64,000 bases of DNA from Armillaria gallica. Its lineage: Eukaryota > Basidiomycota > Agaricomycetes > Agaricales > Physalacriaceae. Below the pieces are notes generated by a model, which saw nothing but the letters and a program-made list of their open reading frames with translations, had not been told where the DNA came from and ran no database searches. Position numbers and translations under genes: made by a program. Where the stretch lies: assembly GCA_037576215.1 (NCBI GenBank), contig JBANDB010000007.1:2821001-2885000 (forward strand), read 5' to 3'. Shown piece by piece: positions 34,401-46,244 of the stretch; positions within the stretch are counted from its first letter, which is position 1; the number at the start of each line of letters is the position of its first letter.

Positions 34401-35444
34401 TAGAAGCAGACCCAGGTCCTTAGCTCTCATAGACGGTGAGCTTTCTCGTTTTTCTGTGTACTTGTGACCTTCTGACGGTTAATCTCATTGGGCTTATTGT
34501 GTGCCGGATGAGTAGGATGTGTTCACGGTGTTCAGGAATCCGTTTTGGATTAAAGGTTACTAATAGTACGAGGCGGGGAAGGTACGTTACAAAAATGTAT
34601 TGCTTTACTTTGCGATCTAACAGTGTATAGCTACAGTCTATGCGAAGCACACGCATAGGTTAAGTACGGATGGACGGAGGAAGGATGCATCAAGGGGACG
34701 TACCAACTGGACGGAGCTTGTTCTGAATTAAGTAGTCTTCAGAGTCATACTCCAGGAACCTAGTGTATTTCTGGGACGTCCGCAATGAAGAGTCGACGTG
34801 CCTGCCCCAACCGTGTAATGAACGAAGCCTTGGATGGTGGGTTGCACGTCTTGAATGGTGTAGAAAAGAGTGTTTGAACGGTAAAAACGTAAGGCAAGGC
34901 AAGGGGAAGGATTTAACGGTGAAGGCGCTGTGAACTCCCTCAAAGCTACAACATGGTGACGACTTGACTAGAGATAGATAGGCAGGGATACGGGAGGGAT
35001 AGGCGTTACAAAATATATGTGATAAACCTTTAAAAGAACCACAGTCAGACCTTGATCATTGACAAGATGTTGCTAGCTACGCGCCTTCTGTTAAGTATCT
35101 TAGACTGGGTGTCGATTGGGTTTCTGGAGTCTGGACACAATTCATATATCGCACGTGATTATACTCTGATTGAAAACCGAGGAACTCACTATCTGCAATG
35201 CCAATTACAATACGACACCCGGGTCGCTAGTATCGCCACAGAGACAACCAAAGACGAGCAAACCATGCGTGACATCGTCCGTTACGACGAAGATACACAG
35301 CTCGCGGGTTGCCGGTATCTCTCCCCTCTTCACCTACCATCATCACCACTCTCTTCTCCTTTACTCTCACTCAGGCTTCATCATAAATCAGGTATGTAGT
35401 CCTGCCTTCATGAATCATTTCTGTGTTGACGTCCCCAGGCCACT
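34401..35444. other. No supported gene
   Basis: Short frames only. Unit 2 of the tandem duplication ends at its left side. The upstream part of the small gene at 35445 may begin here, but no exon could be supported. Confidence 0.4.
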
Positions 35445-35897
35445 ATGGATACCACCACTGAAAATAACAGCAACAATCCCTCTCTAACCAATGAGCTTAC
35501 TTTCTCGTATGTTCTCCGCTCATTTCTCCTTGACTGAGTCTGAGCCACCGCTTATAGTCGTGACATCTTATCTGCTCATGCCACCCCTTTAAATCCTCCT
35601 GAAGAATCCATGTCGACAAGGGGAAGCCAGGGTTCAGCCACAAGGGTTGTTACCCTTACCAGCTTTACCAGCCGCTTGAAGATCGTCGCCCATGTTGACA
35701 CCGAGGGCGCTACAACAGGGGTAGAGATGGTATTATCCAGGGATCCTTTCACCATATCATTTGTATACACATTTGGACAACGCTTCCAGCTGTTCCTCGA
35801 ACTCAATATGTTTGAGGACGGCAATCTGAGAGTCAGTGGGGGGGAAGTTCGCGTTTGGGTTGGTTTCTTGAGAATCAGATATCGTTTCAGGGTCTGA
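35445..35897 (+). CDS. Small hypothetical protein, two exons
   Basis: ATG at 35445 encodes MDTTTENNSNNPSLTNELTF. A 51-bp GT-AG intron (35507-35557) is in phase and exon 2 continues SRDILSAHATPLNPPEES, then VVTLTSFTSRLKIVAHVD and FTISFVYTFGQRFQLFLELN. The product is 133 residues with a disordered N terminus and a beta-rich looking remainder. The end may differ: a GTTTGG...TTTCAG segment near the stop could be another intron. No family recognised. Its neighbours are repeats, so it may be a leftover of a larger gene. Confidence 0.4.
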
Positions 35898-36904
35898 AAT
35901 CCGACTGCAGTAAGCACCTCAACTTTCCCTCATCGACGTCCGAGGTAACATGCCATCCAGCTCTGGCTCGGCAACCATGCCACATTGTTGAGTGCTTCAT
36001 ACAATATCTCTTGAGACGTTACAGTCGCAGCTTCTTCTGCTACATCGTTTTTGTAACTAGAAACACGTACATCTATCATTGATCCGTTATTTCAAAGTCT
36101 ACTATGTGTGCGATTCATACTCACCTACGGAGTCCCTCAGGCGCCCACTGCACCGCCACCACGTGGAATGGTACTACTTTCCCTGACATGCGACACATAG
36201 CATCGAGGACTTCTCAACCGTCGCTGTCCCGTCAATGTCGATACAAGCTTGTCCAACATGAGACATTTCTTCCGCAAAGCGGCACTGTCGTCATCCGGTC
36301 CGCTTTCCCGACCTCCATCCTAATTCCTGGACAATTTAGACACCATGGACTGAGTCTGGGTGGACGTCTGCAGCCGCTATCGACTATCACCTAAGTCGCG
36401 ATCTCAGACAGGTCTACAGTGGTGCCACGAAGATCGCCACTCTTATTGGGTTTCACCGCCAAACCATCCACCGATATCAACTATGAAGGGGACTCGGCCC
36501 GGTCTTGCACCCATTCTGGTCGAATACATCGCTGAAGGTGATCATGCCATCGCCCGACGCGCCCGACTATGTTGAAGTGACCTGTGAAGCTCTGAGAGAT
36601 TTTCCCTGCCGATTTTCGGTGATCTGGTCAGCGGAGGATTTCATGCTTCGAGGGAACACATGGTACAGGGACCCCACCCAGTCGTCAAATAACTCTGGCA
36701 CATAACAGTTGTCGAGTGGTGGCGCCAACTCGGTTTGGCACCACGATAGAAACCCCAGTAATATTGTGTAATCTCATTACTCGCGAATTACTTCTAAAAA
36801 CCGTCTTTCTTGCGTGCAGACATGAACTACGCTGCAGCATTACACATTAAGTCTTCCTTTGCAGATATAAGTATTTCTCTTCAAGTTTATATTGAAGACG
36901 AACA
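35898..36904. other. Mostly noncoding; possible helix-turn-helix remnant
   Basis: Near 36384-36478 a plus-strand frame reads SGATKIATLIGFHRQTIHRY, which resembles the helix-turn-helix of transposase or integrase N termini. The frames around it are closed by stops, so at best it is a small transposon remnant. The remainder is unrecognised. Confidence 0.25.
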
Positions 36905-37116
36905 GTTCACCTATTTCTTCTACTGCATTTACATATGCATCTATAGAGCTGAGCGGATGAAGAAATATCGGTCTCGAATGGATCACTGCGATATATTACC
37001 GTGGTAGCGCGAGTGGTCACAGCGGAAGAGTTCATGGGTGGGTATATATCTGTTTCGGCTCAATGAATGCGTAGCTCGAAGATATCACAAATCGCTGGAT
37101 ATGTCGCACAATATGC

Positions 37117-37338
37117 ATGAAAAGATCTCGCAGCAATGACTTTGTGAAGACTATGCGTCATGCCTCCTGCATCAAAATTCGGTCTGAGATCCGATTATAC
37201 AGGAGTGGACCACCTGCAGCTTTGGCTTATGCGACAGAGGGGAAACGATTCTATGTGATGTATGACGAATGGGTCTGGAAGATCGACGGTCTTGTCGTTC
37301 AGGTGCACTCCTTCCGAATGAAACGCTCGGCCCAATAA
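37117..37338 (+). other. Conserved repeat-borne reading frame (Trp/Lys-rich)
   Basis: A frame of 73 codons contains EGKRFYVMYDEWVWKIDGLV then HSFRMKRSAQ. It is kept in IR2 arm 2 (53652-53431, one Arg-to-Cys change) and a diverged form (ECVWKSVVRVRSLRMK) is found in both IR1 arms near 20.2 and 59.9 kb. It may be the last exon of a gene that travels with the orphan family. No family recognised. Confidence 0.35.
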
Positions 37339-38346
37339 CCATCAAGATATCCTTCTTGTGAGTAGAAATCGGAATGTTGTCCCATTTTCAATTCGAAACA
37401 AGTGATATGTTTGTATTCTGCGTGCGACGCTGAGTACAGACTGGATCATGATGACGGCGGTGAAGTCGGATATCCTCGACGTACGACGCAGAGGAAAGTG
37501 ATACGAAGATAGAGGTGCATACCCACTCGGCAAAGACCACGAGGGACCCCCTGCGTACGACACAGAAGGTAGTGGTGGTGTGGTGTGGTGTACCGACACA
37601 AGGCCGAAGCCATGTCACCATGGCCACATGGAATAAACAGGTTCGCTTATGTAATATCCTCCACGGCTAATAACGGAAAATCCGCCCCGCCCAGATGAAC
37701 TTGAACTTTGACATCCATGCACGATAGGCGTCGTACACCCATCGTGCTCAATATTCGGATGTCTCCACTTGATACTTCCGCCTAAACTCTCAACGGATAT
37801 AGTAACAATCAACAATCGTAAGCCAATCCGTATCCAGGGAAAATGACAATGTCGGTATGTATCCTTCATATATCCTTCAAATCCCTTCCTTGCTGAGCAG
37901 TCACCGTAGGATGGAAGGAACGAGGGACGTGTATATATCTGCATGCACTTGCTATCTACCCTGTGAAGTATATAGGTGAGTTATAGCCTTCACTTACGAA
38001 ATCCTCGCTCACAAAACCGAACCAGATATAACAATGTTACCCTGTTGATAAATCCATGGTCAAAGTATGCTATAAGTTCAATGGATGGGCAGCTTGTGCT
38101 ACCGTAAGAATAATCTGGTCTCAAAATACCGCCCTCAGAACGATGCGCACTATCCAAATTCCCAAGTCATCCAATCATCCACCTGTGTCCTGACGTATCT
38201 CTAACGCCTACAGCATGTAACGGTGCCCGAGGCTGATTGCATGTGATGCCTCAGGTCGTACTTGAACCTATTCTCACGCTTATTCTCCTTGCAATCTTTC
38301 TTTCTTTCGCGCTCTCTCATCTCTTGCTCTCTCACTCTCATCTGCC

Positions 38347-38982
38347 ATGTCATCCTGGTTATCCAGAAAGGTAAATGGTACTCCTGTATATGATCCTGCT
38401 GCTGAATTCGCGTGTTTCTGCAGGGAGTGAAGTCCATCACGAAATTGGTGCTTTCCGTCGCCATCAGTGGGTATCTTTTCGCGTTCTGTCACCCTCTCAT
38501 CCTTGCGTTCTAGATACCATCGTCCAGAGGCCTGCCTTCTATGTACGGCGGTCAGTCGGCAAGCAGTCTCTATTCGGGCGGACGGGGGGGAAGCAAAATC
38601 TTCGGGGCCCATGGGGGAAAGCGATCCTCGACACCACCCTCTGCCGTTTCGGGTGCCAAGTATGGTGGTCTGGCACGCAGACGCTTGCGATAGGGTAAGT
38701 CTTTCCCATCTCCACTGCATCGTCTAATTTCCTCGCAGCTGCGGATGGCACAGATCAAGTTCCCTCGGTGGAATAGACCACTATACTATTCGAGGCTTCA
38801 ATGACACGGGTAGGATGGTGTTCACAGCAGAATTAGCGATCAGGGCGGTGGACAGCGACACGTGGGTGTATGCACCGAGTCGAAGGAGGAAGAACTTCAA
38901 AGCAGCAGACTTTGATGGACCAGTAAGTTGATTTCCTTATATGAAGATTCGACAAAGTACTGATTTATGAACGCAGATCTAA
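38347..38982 (+). CDS. Orphan five-exon gene, family copy B
   Basis: Exon 1 (38347-38370) encodes MSSWLSRK. The next exons give GVKSITKLVLSVAI, TIVQRPAFYVRRSVGKQSLF with FGCQVWWSGTQTLAIG, and GWHRSSSLGGIDHYTIRGFN with AELAIRAVDSDTWVYAPS. The last exon is ATC TAA (38977-38982). All four introns are GT-AG (about 44-53 bp) and lie at the same places as in copy A at 20851. Compared with A it is strongly diverged outside the core, while its inverted twin (copy C) is nearly identical. Structural conservation across diverged copies argues for a real, once-functional gene. Function unknown. Confidence 0.65.
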
Positions 38983-39354
38983 TAGCTAGTTGAATCTTTG
39001 TTTCTTTATATCTTTTGGGATCATTGCAAGAAAATGTGCCTATTCATTCTATATGTCGTTCTTCCTTTCAGCTGATGGATATAATAACAGTCCCGAATAT
39101 CTGGATACATATATCGGCTGGCGTCAACGGGCGGTTATCCATGTAAGGCTCTCCGTTCACTCAGGCTTATGTGTCTAACTGTGATATCTGTCAGGGTCCT
39201 GTACGTGTGCGGAGGCATCTATTTGATGATATCTCAACTCCTTCATTCAGATCACCTGGGGCAAGAAAGGAAGACGTCGTTTATGACAGACGGCGGCATT
39301 CGACTTTGAGGTTTGGAGCGCGTTTTCTCCAGTATTGGAGACTACTCCGACGCC

Positions 39355-39850
39355 AGCTCATTCTGAATCCCCGTCTTAAAACATTCTGACATCTTTTTTG
39401 ATCAGGTACTTGACCACGTCTTTTCACCATCTTCAGGTCTATGACCGTTTGGATTTCATTACTACATTCGATACGGGATATCCAATATCTATGGATCCTA
39501 TATACTCGATTCATTTGGACGTTCTCCGAGCCGGCAATGGGAGCTACAAGAACATATCTAGCCCTAGATGACGATGGACCGCAGGGTTAGGTGCTAAGCT
39601 AACCGATTTCAGAACTACAGCAAGACGGAGGCTCCGGTGATAACTGATTGAGACTGACGGCGACTGAGGACGACTGACGTGAACTGGCACATGAACGCTC
39701 AGAACCAAGGCGATCCGGCGGTGGTATATGGTGTGTCTTAACACATCCTAATTCCTCTTTTCCTCACGCACTCTAAGTCTTTTGAAACCGAATATATATG
39801 AGTTGGACGCGGTTCTCGGTCTGACAAATTCTAGACTCGTTATATATTAC
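39355..39850 (+). repeat. Dispersed repeat R3, copy 2
   Basis: Homologous to 23575-24090, with the same order of blocks, ending in units of ACTGACGG(C/T)GACTGA. It forms the distal third of IR2 arm 1. Confidence 0.7.
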
Positions 39851-39923
39851 GTGAGACGGAGGTTCCGGTGGTAACTGTTTGGGACTGACGGTGACTGACG
39901 TGAACTCGTGGGTGAACACCCAG

Positions 39924-40455
39924 AACCAAGGCGATCAGGCAGCGGTCGAATCGTCTGCACAAAGTTGCGAACTAGGTCACTGAATAAACCTTGACTTTTG
40001 GCATGTACATGTTCTCTTGAAAGTGAAACTCACGCAAGACAGCAGTGGAGATGTTGCATTAAAGCGTCTCAATTAAGTTACTATCTGATCTGGCAAACTG
40101 CATTCGGACCAAGTGTTACAATAGCTATCAATATAGACCCCCCACTCTCATAGACTCTTGATAGTCAGCGTTCAAACCTTTACTTTCGATGCTTAACGTG
40201 ATATGAAGCTAGTCTCTCATAGACAGACGATGATACAGACCTGCTGATGGGAGGGAGCAGTGGCCTTCAAACTCAGTGATGCATCGACTGTATATGCTTC
40301 CAATTCTACAGAAAATTAAGCGACGATGACGAGCGTTCCGAACAGCCGTCGAATCAATGACCGTAGTCTAGTGTCTTCGGCATCTCCCTATTGCATTGTT
40401 TTGAATTCAAGTAGGCCAGCATAAAACTTATGCATGTTTGGTCAGTAGACGTTTT
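39924..40455. other. No supported gene
   Basis: Unique sequence just inside IR2 arm 1. No gene or repeat recognised. Confidence 0.4.
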
Positions 40456-40893
40456 TCAAAGATCATATTTATGTACTGACTGGGATACTGCCTTATCTCG
40501 CGACTCTTCTTTCATATCTTGAACAAAGCTCTTCCGTTGGCCTTTGGCAACAATGCCAATTTCACCCCTCCATACGACATGAGGACATATCCTCGCCAGC
40601 GCGAGATTAGGTTCAATGGCATCTTCGTAGTATCCACAAAGCAGATATGCTGTTCTACCGACGGTGACCAAGCACTCGTGGTACGTGACGATATCTACCA
40701 GTGAAGGGGGCAGAAGAAACGAGGCATCCAGGTTTACGAGGCAAAGATTGAGAGCGCTTTCATTGAGAGGAATTTCCGACTCGAAGGTGACATGGACTGG
40801 CATGAGAGATCTGAGTGAGAACAAGTACCCTCCTGTCCCTCCTATTACCTGTTTTCATGTGCTGATCAGTTCGTCAGTAAATGGATATGCCAT
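40456..40893 (-). CDS. Hypothetical protein fragment
   Basis: An open frame of about 122-130 residues contains LMPVHVTFESEIPLNESALN, NLDASFLLPPSLVDIVTYHE and ARICPHVVWRGEIGIVAKGQ and ends SVHKYDL. It may continue upstream through MAYPFTDELIST to an intron near 40850. The next 400 bp (40900-41290) holds a diverged second version of the same head region. Compact and non-repetitive, so probably coding, but unrecognised. Confidence 0.35.
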
Positions 40894-41626
40894 ATAAAGT
40901 CATATGGTGGATCCTGACGGACGCTTTTGCAAGCGACCCATTGTTACACGGTATAGAATTCTGATGATGGTGATGGTGAAGGGTAAGGTCGGTGATGCAC
41001 GTCATATTCCCATGCCGAGCCTACCCAGAGCAGTGGTGGCTGCTGTTCCTTGCAGTGCATATGGGCTGGATTCATGTGTTACCTTGGTGCTACTACTGAA
41101 ACTCATATCAAAATCCTTCGAGATATTCTCATCTCGTATGTCTCGCATGAGAGGTTTCATCGAGAGGAGTTACCAGATACATGACCAGTATGAGGAGTGA
41201 GAACATGTCCCGCTGTCGCCCTATGCCCGCTTTTAAATGCAGACCAGTTCGTTTGCAAATGAATGTGCGGTATATAATCATCTGGTGAATCTTCAAGTTG
41301 ACAGACCTTTTGCAAGCGACTCGGAAAGCAACAGAAAGCACAGACGCTAACTCTGAACACCTCGAGACCGTGCAAAAATCCTTGAACTCAATTACTACTT
41401 TCACAACTCCTTTCCGACGTCTCTTAGTCTTTTGAACTCGGTTTTGACATTTAAGATAAATCAGACGGCTTTGATGGATGTGGAATTGATCGTTAGTTGG
41501 TTTATTCAAATCATAAAGGCTCGCTTTCAGGTTTTAGAGACAGACATTGCTATGGATAGTGATACCCATTTTGGCCAAACCTCTCTCAGCTTTCCTCCAG
41601 AAATCATTTGGTTGATGTGGTGGTTA

Positions 41627-42289
41627 TCAACAAGGTATCTTGGTTTTCGTGCTGAGCCACCTCTTTGGCATGATGGAAATGAGTACTGGGGTGATGCAGG
41701 TTAAGGCTATGAACATCAGCGTGGCACAAAAGAGAATCATGGACGTGAATGAAACCTTGCACATCGCCCATGAACTACGGGTGCACCGAGATGCCTCAGC
41801 ACGCCGATATGCTCGCAAAGCTTTTTGTGGAGAGGAGTGGGGAAAAGGGATATCTCCTTGAATGAGCTGCAATCGAAGAGCTGCCACCAGCATACGCATA
41901 TCTGGGTCCTCCTCTAATAAAGATGCTAATTTGTCTCGATCTGCAAGCTGGCAACTTCGTTTCGGAATTTTTGACCTCATCGCTCTATCAGTCACCATAA
42001 GACCGATGCCAAGGCCCATGAAGAAATCAACCAAGTACTGACGAGGCCATGGAGCCAAGTGACGCTCCACCGCACGTTCGTATGCTCTTAAGACTGCCTC
42101 TGGAATGATAGCGGGCACATCGGTGACCTTGTCTAGTTGTTGGCAGAGGACCTCTGTCATTTTTAACGAACCGGGCACTGGTATGGATTCACTGGGATTG
42201 CGCGAGTCTTGGACAAGGATCGGCACTGAAATCTGTAAAACTGCACCCTGCTGGGCGAGCATAGTCTGCCTCCTTGCCCTGGAATCCAT
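41627..42289 (-). CDS. Hypothetical tail-anchored protein, 220 residues
   Basis: A single intact exon, MDSRARRQTMLAQQGAVLQI onward, is largely helical with EAVLRAYERAVERHLAPWPR in the middle. Near the C terminus a strongly hydrophobic segment (FTSMILFCATLMFIALTCIT) is followed by a basic end (MPKRWLSTKTKIPC), as in tail-anchored membrane proteins. It lies 225 bp downstream of the coiled-coil gene at 42514 on the same strand. The two could be one gene if a frameshift or missed intron lies between. No known family. Confidence 0.6.
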   Translation of the reverse strand: MDSRARRQTMLAQQGAVLQISVPILVQDSRNPSESIPVPGSLKMTEVLCQQLDKVTDVPAIIPEAVLRAYERAVERHLAPWPRQYLVDFFMGLGIGLMVTDRAMRSKIPKRSCQLADRDKLASLLEEDPDMRMLVAALRLQLIQGDIPFPHSSPQKALRAYRRAEASRCTRSSWAMCKVSFTSMILFCATLMFIALTCITPVLISIMPKRWLSTKTKIPC

Positions 42290-42513
42290 TACTTCAATAA
42301 TCTCGCATTATATCCAGGCATCCTTTTTCTGGGCATAATTGGTTAGCGTGGATGGTAGGCCCTCCCACATCCTATGCACCTGATGGGGAGGAGATAGGGA
42401 ACCAAGGGTTCCGCCGTCTTCACTAAGCTCTTCTTTATGCCCCGTTGTAGCTGGAGAAGATGGGGCAATTCGTTCCTCATGTTGGCTTGTTTGAGTTCCG
42501 CGGGTCTCAAGAT

Positions 42514-43681
42514 TCATCCCTCCAACTCCAACTTCTCTACACGCGGCATTCCAGTCCCACTGCGTAAAAGCATCTCGATACTTATTCTCAGTTGATCAGT
42601 GAAAATAGGACGTGACTGAGACTTCCAAAGGCATACCTGACGCTCATAAGCCTCATCAATCCCAGGATCAAACATAGGAATGGACTGATGGCCACCCCAT
42701 ACAGAAATATCGGTTATGTCCACCCCTAGCTGGGCTTCGCGAAGCTCCTCCTCTATTTGTTGTTGTGATTCGTGGAGCATGCGATTGACTTCCACTTCCT
42801 GGATTAACTGGTCCGGAAGCATCCTCGTAATCTCTACATCTCGCTCCAGCTGTGCAATGCAGTGTTGCATCTGTCTGCACTCTTTTTTCCACACCTGTTC
42901 CTGCTGCTCGTTTAATGAGAGGGATGTGCGTAATGCATTTTCTTGAGCTTCATATTCAACAAGGAGACTAGCACTCTTGGAATTATCATCTGTATATTCT
43001 CAGAGCCATGAAGTTGGAAAAAGAATTGGCTACTGACCTAGCTTGTCTTGATGCTGAGTTTTCAGGGCATGAAGTTTTCTGTCAGCTCCTTCCAAAGCCA
43101 TCTCACTTTCTCTTAATCTGTGTTGTAAGTCCGTGATACTTCCCAATTGCTCTTGCTACACATAAAATAAGAATAAGACTAATCATTCCTGTTTGAAAAC
43201 CACTCACTATATGGACCTCCAGCTTTGCTATGTTCTGCTTGACGTCGCAAAGCCTATCCTCTACACAACTCTGCTCAGTTTCGGCGTGCTGGTATTCTTC
43301 GTCGACTCTCATATTGTAGCTTTTGTAATCCTGTTCCTGGCGATATAACACCTCCCTGAGTGTAGAAAGCCTGTCTGCGATGTCCTGAACGGCTTCCGCA
43401 TCCAACGGTAGATCTGAGTACGCTAAAATCTGGCTCGCCCTCTCGGACGACATAGTCTCATTTGCAGAGCTACTTGCCACGAAAGTGCGAAACTCGTGGA
43501 TGACAGCTGGGGGCATCAGTCTATTTACTGTCCCATCAATGGCTATGGCTTCGAATATGTCAAGTATTGCGGGGAGAGGGAGACAAAGGTGTCCGTTTTC
43601 ATTGAGCACAACTTGCGGAACGGCGGCAAACAGCTGGCGAAGGTTATACTTCGCGCTATTTTCAGTGTTCCATTCCACCAT
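42514..43681 (-). CDS. Coiled-coil protein, 355 residues, three exons
   Basis: Exons 43681-43208, 43155-43038 and 42989-42514 join with GT-AG introns of 52 and 48 bp in consistent phase. The product starts MVEWNTENSAKYNLRQLFAA, then has a helical domain with LPAILDIFEAIAIDG. From residue about 110 it becomes a long coiled coil (DIADRLSTLREVLYRQEQDY, ITDLQHRLRESEMALEGADR, CRQMQHCIAQLERDVEITRM). It ends GTGMPRVEKLELEG. No lesions. It is one of a group of minus-strand helical proteins that fill the space between the IR2 arms. Function unknown; possibly structural or an interaction scaffold. Confidence 0.7.
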
Positions 43682-43929
43682 TTCCTACATTCATATATTG
43701 TTAGCAGATATGAAGACGAAGACAAAGCACACAGATCATTCACCGATGAGATGCAACAAAAGCAGCACCCTTTCACCACGAGGCCTTACGCTTTTTATCG
43801 GTCACCCATCAACCGATGACGTTCATCGATATTGCATTGGGCCTCTATTGTCGTTGTCAGCACATAACTTTATACAATCGGAGACATGTTCTAACTCAAG
43901 AAGGCCTGTATCTAAGGAATACTGTTTAT

Positions 43930-45108
43930 CTACTCTAACATTGGCCATAATTTCTCAACCTTCCTGCGCAACAAATCCATCTCCTGCTTCGTACATACAA
44001 TAACCCTCGATGTAGCTCGGCTGGGCAACTGCTCCATCAGCATCAACAAACTGACCATGCCGCCTTTGACCTTAAGAATGCGCTTGTGCGCACGCTTGCA
44101 GAAAGACTCTGCAAGTCTCAAATCAGCCAAGCAGGCATCCAAAGCCGCCAGCTTGTGTCCACTTTCCTGCGGAGACAGCGTGCTGCGAGCAATTTGAATA
44201 CTTCTCTCCACATGGATGATGGAACGCTGGTTGCTCAGTGCCAAGTCGAAGTCGTCCCCAAGCCTATCGATGATCCTTTCCACATTGGCTATTGCCAATC
44301 GCGTCTCCAAGACCAGCAAATCCCAGTGTCCAAGCGCCAGCAGCATGGCGGGGGATATATCGCTCGGGATATGGTCCCCACCCCTCAAAAAATCACCCCT
44401 CCTGAACATTGATTCAATGGGGTCGATGATCGATATCATGGCGTACGCAAGGAATTCTGGGTAAGAAGTGATGTTAATGTTGATGCGACTTGGGTTGAAC
44501 ATGGCTGCCTCTCTCTGAGAATCAAGTTCAGCGTCCAATCTATGGCTGAATGAGCAAAGGATTCAAGGATCACAAATGAAAGGAGTTCACCTATCGACCC
44601 CCCCTACGATCTTCAGTAAGAGCTCAGTCATCAACTTCTCTGTCTCAAAGGCGCGGCGACACGCATCGGCGAGGACAACTGACACACTACGGTGGTTACG
44701 GTAGGTGGTGGTTAGGCTATCTGGAGTAATGACTCGACAGAAGGGATCGGCAGTAGCTAGGGCCTCAGGGAAACCGGGTAGAAAAGGAGGGGAGTTGAGC
44801 GCTCTATGCCCTAAGCCGAGGGTGGAAGGACGACAAAGAAATAAAGCGGCGCTGCCGAGAACGACCACAACCAGGGCATCCCTCCACCACAAACGAAATG
44901 GAGGGGCACGAATTATGTTGTTCAGCGCCCCTGTGAAGTCAACCACTATGTTCCCAAAGCCGGATATGCATGAAGTAAGGAAAGAAAGGCCATCATTGGC
45001 CCCTGCAATGGTGAATGAAAGAACATCTGCGGAAAAAACGTACGCAGCGCCTGCCATGAGACAAACGTAGCACGCTGCATTGGACAACGTTGAAAGAGTC
45101 GATGGCAT
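43930..45108 (-). CDS. Membrane-anchored helical protein, 377 residues, two exons
   Basis: Exon 1 (45108-44591) encodes MPSTLSTLSNAACYVCLMAG, with hydrophobic segments AACYVCLMAGAAYVFS, FLTSCISGFGNIVV and DALVVVVLGSAALFLC, so two or three membrane spans at the N terminus. A 44-bp GT-AG intron (44590-44547) joins exon 2 (44545-43930), which is helical: LVLETRLAIANVERIIDRLG, HKLAALDACLADLRLAESFC. It ends LRRKVEKLWPMLE. The layout, N-terminal membrane anchor plus a long helical cytosolic part, is shared with the gene at 48247. Such proteins are frequent and uncharacterised in mushroom genomes, as far as I recall. No lesion seen. Confidence 0.7.
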
Positions 45109-46244
45109 GACAATCGATGTAGAACAAAGGAGGAAAGAAAAGGCGACGTCTGTTCACTATTTATACTCCACGTGTGCCTCATGTTCTCTATGGACCGAGG
45201 GAAATGCCGATGTCTTTGCCACAGATTTGAAAATGGGATGGCAGTAGTGAGTGAGAGCCTGTAGGAGCGAGTGGAGGGAGACGTAGGGGTGATCAACGTG
45301 TTCCACTCAGTACCCATTCTTCAAGCAGTGCGGGCCCACAGGATGTTTTGGCGTTGTGGATTTTGTTTAGAACAGTCTAGGATGTAATTGTGGTCTGACT
45401 TCATGAAGCTCTTGCTGAGGTGCTTAAATCAGCTTCAAGGGAACAGAATGTTAATGAAGACGCTGCTCACTAGAGACAAGACCGCGATAGTCTGCTGGCA
45501 TACAGATATCTCACATCCAGGTAGTCCACGAAATGTACAAAAGATGCCTTTAAAGTAGCCCCAAAGCCCTTTCAACACGGAGATCCTGTCCATCATATAT
45601 ATAACATCATGCGAGGAATTGGCGGCTGGCGTACGACGCCCGCTGCCTCCGTTTACTGTGGTTGAGTTCCATGTTCAACACCCCTGAGAGACGATTAAGG
45701 GGTTAAAGTGAGTGGTGTTGGGCCGTTGGGGCCGCCAGCTGCACGGTATAATGTCAAGAATTAGGTGCGATTGGCGTACAACGCCTATCACTCACATAAG
45801 TACTGTTGAACAAGTAACAGTTTCAAAACCGAAAAGCGGTATCGTGCTATATGTATTAGGTAATAGTTTACAGCAAATGACATGACCTTGACACGATCAA
45901 TCACCTGATAGTAATACAGGATCTCGCAGCTTGACTTCTGAGTCCTGACTCTCCCAGTCTGTGACCCAGGTCCCTCTGCTTCCTTTGCTTTCTGCTAAGA
46001 ATACAAGGTCTGTCCTGTGTCTCATGCTTTTCTTGCCTGTACAATCTCGCTGGGCAGATGATGAGAGAAGAACCTCGGCATGGTCGGACTCAACCCTGGA
46101 TCCAGCATGTTGGAGGGCTTGTTTGCATCATCCGCTTGCTTCCTTTTATTTTGACTGTGCTGTTTCAACTTTCTCACCACTTCACCTTAGCTCTAAGATA
46201 CTTAGGTCCCTCAAAGTAAGCCTAGCAGTGGCTATCTTCGTGGA
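45109..46244. other. Intergenic, centre of IR2; two small hairpin motifs
   Basis: Contains GGCGTACGACGCC (45628-45640) and a near copy GGCGTACAACGCC (45773-45785), each a 5-bp stem with a 3-base loop. The midpoint of IR2 is about 45390. A plus-strand frame at 45961-46323 is unlikely to be coding. Confidence 0.45.

Larger units (their letters stand above)
36905..39923 (+). repeat. Inverted repeat 2, arm 1
   Basis: Reads as the reverse complement of 50868-53864 over about 3.0 kb with very few differences; gene copies B and C inside have identical length (636 bp). Homology starts at AGTTCACCTATTTC (36905) and stops at GAACTCGTGGGTGAA (39923). One 16-bp block near 39875 is missing in arm 2. Confidence 0.92.

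Noticed and set aside
43485..44003. Plus-strand frames opposite the coiled-coil genes
   Set aside because: They overlap well-spliced minus-strand genes and lack motifs; shadow frames.
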